Below, piece after piece: positions 27,101 to 36,100 of a stretch of DNA of 64,000 bases (positions are counted from its first letter, which is position 1; the number at the start of each line of letters is the position of its first letter). The translations under genes and the position numbers were made by a program. The notes beneath the pieces are model-generated. The model had not been told where the DNA came from. It was given only the letters and a program-made list of their open reading frames with translations, and searched no databases. Source of the DNA: Pomphorhynchus laevis. Its lineage: Eukaryota; Acanthocephala; Palaeacanthocephala; Echinorhynchida; Pomphorhynchidae. Where the stretch lies: positions 234,813 to 298,812 of the forward strand of contig WNNJ02002755.1 in assembly GCA_012934845.2 (NCBI GenBank). The letters are read 5' to 3'.

Positions 27101-30100
27101 CTCCTACTCGCTTTTCGTCCCCCGTCACAACGGTAATCACGGATATCGTGCGTTCACCATCGCTGCACCACGAATTTGGAACAAACTTCCTCAAGACAAA
27201 ATCATTGACATCGCTTAAACACTTCAAAACTTCCTTGATCGCCATACTTCTTGCAAACGAACTAAAATAACACTTTCAGCCGCAATCAATTCAATAACTC
27301 TACATACAAGTTCAAACATTCATCGGACGTAAACTTGTCTTTTAATTTTTATAGTGGGCCTATAAATAGTTCAATTTACCACAAAGGCTACTCTAAATAA
27401 ATTCTATTCTATAAAGGACTTTATATAATAAACTCCTGTATAATATCATACATTATTTAAACGTCTTAGATATTCGCAATTAAGCGCATGGCAAGATTAT
27501 TATTAATAAATAAATGTTGTAGCCAATTGCTTTTACGATAATGTTTTTAGGATTTGCGTTGATAAATTGTTTTTGTAATTATACTCGTTAGTCGTCAAAA
27601 TATACTCTTTATTGCGTTGTAATTAGAAATAAAATATAAGTATCACCTTCTTATATCTGTAGAGTTTTGCCCCAACATTAAGTTTCCCGGCTTTAATAAT
27701 CATGAGATTACTAAATAACTGATCATTGGGCAATCGTTTTTAAATATCAAGCTTTCGCCTGAATTCAATTCGTGATTTTGTTATAATTTCTCGGTCACTC
27801 AGCCATTTATATGATTACACAACCTTTTTAAATAAAATATTGTTTGACAATTGCTTAACTTATTTCTGAAACTTATTTCGATTATCGAAATTTCTCAAAG
27901 CTTCTGTTAAAAATTGGGAAATATAATTATTAATTATTTGTTTAATTATAATATGTTTAATTATAATTTAATTATTAATTATAATTCAATTTATAAAATA
28001 AATTTATAATTACAAACATAGAAATTATCTAAATTTATACCTTTCTGCTATAAAAGTTTGAAGTAAAATATAAATTAGTTGTATGAAAAACGACAGGACA
28101 ATCAAAAATTTTTATTTTAATAAAATCAAAAAAGGTGTATTTAAATTCGGCACACAACTGTGTTCATCATCAGGAATTGTTAAAATTGTTAAACTTTGTG
28201 CATTTTTATACCATTAAAAATGGTATAAAAATGAAAATAAAAACATCTACACAAAGAGATGTTAAAACATCTTCACATCATAAAACATCTACACATTGCT
28301 TAGTTCAAATAGAAACGAATATATATTACAATAAAAAATATAAAAATATATAAAATTCAACAAAACAAAAGCAATTAGTAATTAACAATTCATTTCAATC
28401 AAAAGAAAATATATAATACAAATTAAACAATTAAACATAATACAATTGAAATTGCAGAGACAATAAAATCATCTACAAATAAATTTAAATTAGATCAAAA
28501 TAAGACATTATAAAAACCAACATACAAAGGAAGCAATCACTGCAAAACATATATCATAGTAAGCATAGATCATAACTTATAGTGCTAACTGCCCCCTAAA
28601 CATTTATGTCCATAGAACTTAATCAATAGTGACTCCGAGGCAATCCTAGTTTTTAGACGAGGTTGAACCAACTCAATCTCTGCAGAGCCAATATCCAGGC
28701 AGTGACCAGTCATCCTAACATGTTGTTTAACGCCATATTGTTTCAGTAGCTATTAAACTTTGTATTTTTATACTATTTTAAGAAATAACAACCGATACAC
28801 ATCGGTTAGTTTAAAGAACAAAATAAAAATACACCTTTTTTGATTTTGCTAAAAACATTGTTCAGCTGTCTTTCATACAATTTTTGGGATAATGAGCATC
28901 TTTGATAAATTAATTATCTCTTCCGAATATCTTGATAATCATCGATCTACATTATTGATTTACTGCAATGATCCATACTGCTTGTAATTTGCTGCTATGA
29001 AAACTGCTGTTTGAAAAGTAATATTTCATATTCGATTTGTATTTGCTCTTTAATGCTTTTTTTACTTGGGACAATCAAGCATTAACTGTCTGATTGCCAC
29101 AAATAGTTTATTCGTCCGTTAGTATACAGCAATAATTTTATAAAAATCTACCTCGTTTGACTGTTTTTCATTTTGCTTTTTGACGCCACGCACTTGCTTT
29201 TTTCTTAAATATATTTTCAAGTAGCTGACATTTTCAACTTAAGGAACAAATGTCATCAGATTCAAAAACGTTGAAACCTAAAGGCAGGATAATTCGTGCA
29301 AAGTACACCACTTTATATTTGCCAAATATCTAGTTAATATTTCCTTGTTTTTATAGATTGTTTGATAGTACTCGTATTGAAAACTTTTTACTAAACGGAT
29401 CTAAAGTGTCTATTAAAGAATCAGACATGGCTGTAATTCAAGTAAGTAACTATTTTCAGTAACGATACTCACCTGAAAATGCTAATTTTAAGTTCCAAAT
29501 AACAATTTGTCACCTATTACAGTCGATACTGCAAAGTATTTCATTGAAAAAATAGAAACTTGTATAGAAATTTTAAATATCACATAAAACAACTTGACTT
29601 GATTGACAAGTTTAGTACTTAAACAATGAGAATGCCGTATATAATGCAACTATACAATAGTTTAGTAAAACAATTTTAGTTTTATAAAACAATTAAATAA
29701 TTTGAGAACTTGTGGATTCTGATGGTGAACGCTTTTTTCAAATTTTGTTCCTCGCGGTTTTTTTTAATAATTTTAATTATCAAAAATATTATTAATAAAA
29801 TATATTTCAAATAATAAAATTTATTTAATTAATAAATATTAATAATTAAATAATTAATAATTGTATTTTTTTCGCTAGCGAATGCTTTCTACGAAGAAAG
29901 CATTCGCTAGGATATTGTGACGACCCATCTCTCCGACTCGTTTCTATGAGCAACCTTGCCCTGCCCGAGGCCCATTTAGTTGAGATAGTTCATGACTCCA
30001 ATATTCGGACAGCTTCCGTCGTCAAAGGCGACCATTCTGAGGTTGACATGCCTGTCCTGCAACTCATGTCTCCACGATGACCTTCGGCATATCACTCAAC

Positions 30101-33100
30101 ATCTAAACAATCAAATAATGCTTCTTTGTCACTTCAGCAATCACCAACAATTAAGAAGGTGTTGATATCGCTTCAACCGAATATTGATCAACATACCGAT
30201 GGAACTGCAACATTATCCAGATTACCACTTGCACCATTTTCGAACCTTCCATTTGGAAATTCAAATTTTACTGAAATACAACAAAATATTTTTGGCACTA
30301 TTCAGACTAATCCACATGCAATTCAAAATCTTCTAAGTAATAATTTGGCTCAAGGACTTATGAGTAATCATGCATTGCTTAGTTCAATTAAGCTTAACAA
30401 TCCACAAATGCAAAGAGTGAGGGAGCAGAACCACGAGGTTTCACAATTCGTTAACAATTCAGATTTAATGCGTCAAACAATGGAAATGATTCGTAATCCT
30501 ACAACTATACATGAAATTACGAGAAACCATGATAGAGCCCTGATTAACCTTGAGAGTTTACCGAGCAGATATAATGTTCGACAGAGAATTTATCGCGATT
30601 TTCAAGAACCAATGCTTGATGTGGCACATGAGCAGTTTGGCGATAACCCTCTGAATACTAATTCTTGCTCATCTAGTACAGCTAACACTAATCAAGTAGG
30701 AACTGAAAATACAAACCTCCTGCCTAACCCGGGGGCATCTCAGAATATTACATTTCAATATAATCAATCTGCATCCATTTTAAATCATTTGCCATTTAAT
30801 TAAGTCGATTCGTCTAGATCATATGTATCTAATACAAACCGGTTAGAGTCGCCTTTGCAATCTACATCAAGCGAAAACACTAATCGGTATTCTACGATGA
30901 ACCCTCAACAATTATTAGTAGGCGCTGCTGAAAATCCTCGCATGTTAATCGACATGTTGCGGGCATCCAGTTTTAACTCAAACATGGATAATTCTATCCG
31001 CAATCCTGGTATTTTACTTAATCTGCTGCATACATATGAATTTATACAGGACGAAAGACAAAGAGAACAAGTACATCGTGTAATTCATGAATTTATAAGT
31101 CAGTGGCTAATACCATAACACATCCTCTAGCATTGAGGACGATTGTACAAATTCTACAGAACCTAATTATTCTTAGGGACACATCTCCACAAGTATATTC
31201 AAAGTTGATATCTTCAAATATAAGCAGTCTAGTCGATAATCAAATGAATAGTCAATCTACGTCACCTGATGTGGATTCTATTCGATCACCAAGCAATAGA
31301 CAAACAGCTTATGCAACAACAGCATCTCAAAATTTACAAAATTCTAATCAAGATCATACTGCTTCGTTGTTTCAACCATTAGATCGTCTTCATCCCCAGC
31401 AACATCAGCCGACAAATCAACAACCAACTCCAGAACAACTTTTTGCATCCGAAGTTGAACAAATGCAGACAGTGGGATTCCATAACCGTGATACAAATCT
31501 CAGAGCTTTTGTTGCATCTCTAGGGGACGTAAATATGGCTGTAGAACGTATTGAAGACTCTTGGATGTTGAATACTAGAATAAAATATTTGAAAATGTTT
31601 TAAATTTCGGTTTATATAATATTTCCATAACTTCTTACTATTTACATAAGTGTTTAAATTTTTTAAGTGCATAAATTTTCGTTTTTATTTTTGTTTTAAT
31701 TCAGAAGTCCTCAACTAATCAATGTGAGTGGGAGCAAAGAGATCCTAATGTAACTCGATATCAAATATCTACAACTACTGAAAAGTCAAAACTTGCTGGT
31801 CTTAAACAATTTACAGTTTATTATATCGTTCCTGAGGTTTGTATTTATTTTAAGATTTAAAATTAAAATTCTTAAATTTTGAACTAAATTTTTAATTTTT
31901 AAACAAATTAGTCTTAAACAATTTACATTCTATTATATCGTACCTGAAGTACTATATCGTATATTGGAACTATCGAAAAAAATAAGATATTAAAGCTTTA
32001 CAAATCTTTTTTAACAAATGATAAAGAATACCTTACTGAAGAGCGTATAATATCATCTGATCATTGAGTTGCTTCTTTGTATCTTAAGTGCTGTAAAGTT
32101 TCACAAAATCTATCAATTAATTCAATAGCTTGTCAAATTTTATAAAAATTATTTAAGATTTATCAAATTTAGCGAAATTTTATAATCTTGTTTGTTATTC
32201 GATAGAAAGTTTCTACTCCTTTTCTGTTAACCTTTTTAATCACGATAGACACACTCTATAGAACGTGTCCATCATCACGGATATGCATTCATCTCCGTTA
32301 TATCTAATGGATATGACAAAATAGAAATTTAGATTTCGAATTGCAGGTTTGATTTCGGATCGGTTGTTTTTACTTGTTGAAATGAATTATTGAGACTTAC
32401 GTATTTTAAGCTAATAAAATTACGTTTTTCAAGTTTTATAACTTAAGCGACGGAGGAAACAAATTATTTTTTGTTTTGCTTTAATACTCTTTATCCAGAT
32501 GGAATATTTTATTTGATTACTTCGATTTTCAAAACGAGATATTATATATCTTATTTTGTTAGTCATTTTAATTAGAGATTATATATAATAGATTTTAAAT
32601 ATATAATAGATTTTATAATACATAGCTTATAAATTGATTCACTGTTTGCCTCGTAAGACGAATATAGTTTGTTCGATGAAGTTCTAATTAATTGATAGCA
32701 ATTAGATTATTAAAAAATAGTTCATTTAATTACAAAAATGATTAATCTATTAATTAAACATTGTCACGCATGTACAATACATCATTTTTTATTGTAAATT
32801 TACTGATTATTGCAAATTTATTTTTGAATAAGTATTTCATTTGTGAATTATGATTTTAGATTATTCAGACTTTTTAATTTTAAAATATAATCTTTAAAAT
32901 CTAGTCTGATATCAAAATCATTAGCAAATGTTTAAATCATTATTAATTCTTAGTTACAAGATGGAACTCAAGCAAGTCAAGGCGTTTATCGTAGATTTAA
33001 ACAATTTGATTGGCTGCATTTAATGCTGAACGAAAAATTTAGACTAATATGCATTCCTGGATTGCCTGAAAAATTTGTAACCGGTAATTTAAACATCAAC

Positions 33101-36100
33101 GCGTCTTATTAATACTCTGATGTTAGGTCGATTCGAACCAGATCTAATCGAAGCTCGTAAACTTCAGCTTAAATTGTGGATAAACCGAATAGCCCAACAT
33201 CCTGTGCTAAAGTCATCCCCGGCTGTTGTCACTTTTCTTAGTAGAGATGTAAACTATAACAGCAGTCTATCTATTAAAGTAAGTTTATCGTTATTAAAAA
33301 TTTTTATTAAACGTATTTAAATGTCTAAAATTATAATTTACACTCTATATCTAAAAATCTAAAATTATAATTTCCAAATATTAAAATTATAATTTCCAAA
33401 TATTTTTTTAAGTGTCCACATTTTCTGTTTATTTAATGTCCACACTTTTCGATCAATCTGATTACAATAAAATTGATGACCATTTAAAATTGATGACTAT
33501 TTTAAATTGATGACCATTAATGACAAAATCACTATAATGACAATCAGATGACAAAATCTCTCTTATGACAATCAGATGACAAAAAAATATACCTGTGCGA
33601 TTAATTGATCCGACATTTCGATCAATCTGATGACAATCTGATAGACGACATCATAATTAACAAATTTGTTTTTCTCTTGATAACTTAAGAAGAGTTTAAG
33701 TCTTTAAACATGTGGCTTAAGCTTGTAATTTGTAAATTTTAAAAAACACTTTGTCTAACACGTCATTGTTCTTAATGCATAAAAATCAACATCTAGGGGT
33801 ATAATAACATTCTATGAAATATGATAATTCGTATTAATTTATAAAAATTGTTTATAAATTCTGACGACCGGTTATAAGATTTGTTAAAACTGTTTCACTC
33901 GGCTTCACTGTTCAACGAATGATAATATTAATAATTATTAATATTATTATAATTAATATTAATATTACATTTCGCAATGAGAATTTGTTGCGAAAATTCT
34001 GACAATCGGTTAAAACAGTTTCACATTTTAATTTTTAAAATGAAAAATTTTTTAATTTTAAAACAGTTTAAAACTGTTTTAATTTTAAAACTGCGATTAC
34101 TTGATTAATTAAATTAATAAATTATTAAATCTAATAATAAATTTAATAAAAAAATTCCTAATAGAAAAAATACATAGTATAAGGCTAAGGTAAGATATAT
34201 CTTGGTAAGCGTTTTAAGACAATTACCATCGTGAAATATATTAAATCATGCAATATATTTTACATGCGATTTCTTTCATTTATTTATTCTATTCAATCAT
34301 TCGCCAAGTTGTTCCACTTATAATGTCGCTAAATTCTCGTTTTTTCCCTATCAACTTGTCATAAATAAAGGTTTTTAATCTCTTATACTGATTGTCGAAA
34401 CTTAGAGATTGATATTTGTATTAGAAATATGACTCATTAATGACTCACTAAATATTATCAATATTTATATGATTATTATATGATTAATATATGATTATCA
34501 ATGCTTATATGCTAGGAATGGAAGCGATACAAACGAGAAACTGAAAATGATGTGCTTCGCGGTTCAAATTGGTTTGCATGTATTAAGACAACTTCCCCGA
34601 TGACGTTTAGTGAGGCGTAAGTAATTTGAGATTTTGAACAAACCATATAATTTTTTAAATTAAAAAGCGATTCATAAATTAATTTTTTAAATTTATAAAA
34701 AAATCATATTTATAATATTCTTTATATTTTAAAATCTAATCTGCATCGTTTATGATGACTGTATTTAATATTTTTTAAAATTATTTAAAAAATAATGCAT
34801 TTTAGTTAAAATACGAGTAAGTATTAGCTGGAGTACTTTTCTAAAATATACGTGAAAAATTGTGATGTTTTTTAAATAATCAAAATTCAAATTTACAATG
34901 TAAATCGTGGATATCGTGCACGAACGCATTTTGAACAAAGCGACGCCGGTCTGGAAGAATTCATTCTTTGTTCGCTGTTACACTAACATTCATTTGTCTG
35001 TTTTATCAAAGAACTCTCTAATAAGCAGAGATATGCTGTATCAATAGGATCTCGCTGTTGTACTTTTAATATTTAAAATGAATTCAATTTTATGTATTTT
35101 GTTACTTTTTTATATATTTAATATCTCAATTTTTTTTCAGAGATAAGAAGATCGATAGTTTCTACATGTTTATTTCTCAATTTGACAAATCTAATTTAAA
35201 TATTCTAAATCAGTTAGTCAAATTTACTGATTTTTCGATAGGTAAGTGATTGCCTTATCGTTTTAGCAGTCAATGTGATTATTATTTTTTAGTTAGTAGT
35301 CGGGAATATGCAAAATTTGCACAAATAATAGTCGAGCTTGGAAAGACATTTCATAACGACAATTATCGGCACGGTATAATTAGCTGAAAATTACAATTTA
35401 TCATCAAAATTATAATCTAGACTGTAAAAACTTATCAACAGCAATAATTTCGACAGGCAAAGCTTATTCTTCGATTTCCAAAAAGCTCGCAGAACCCGTA
35501 TGTCTGTACTATTCCTTACAATTCCTTTGATTTATTTTTAGGCTGGAGTACAATCATTTCTATACAGTCTCAGAGAATATTCGACTATGTTAACCAATTT
35601 TTCAAATGTATTAGGCATTCAAAGGGTACGCTTTTTAATATTTAGCTTTTTATATTTTTACATTTTATATTTAAAATAATACGGTATTTTTATAGTTAAA
35701 ATATCAATCGTTTTTGTCCATTTGTCATAAAATGTCTTCGTTATGCTCGTTTTTGCTATTTTGAATTTAAAATTTTGGCACAGGATCAATAAAATACACA
35801 CATTATATTTCACTGTATGCTGGGATCATCAGAAACAAAATGTTTTATTTCAGTAATTTTTATTTTTACAGAAAATCTGAGGAGGTGTATTAATCCTCAA
35901 AAAGTTAAGTTGTGAGTCGCTTTTGCTCGACGACAAAGAGTCAAATCACAAAAGCCACGTGCTCTGATGAGTTAATTTTTGAAACAAAATTCTATTACAT
36001 CTGACGTTATGTCAATCTTGATTATAACTTATTTTATTTTACACATTTAATGTGTTCATACATAACTTTATAAAAAAAATTAATTTATTAAAATCACGTC

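Larger units (their letters stand above)
24650..27412 (+). mobile_element. CR1-group LINE, copy B, with endonuclease and reverse transcriptase
   Basis: This is the longest copy of the family, inserted in sense orientation in sorting nexin intron 7. It includes an apurinic-type endonuclease region, the reverse transcriptase, the 3' UTR and an (ATTCT)n tail. ATAAAGG occurs just before the 5' end (about 24643) and just after the tail (about 27412), a possible 7 bp target duplication, though the flanks are palindromic. Compared with copy A it lacks about 250 bp near 25770, with GGCAA/TTCAACCTC at the junction. Confidence 0.9.
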
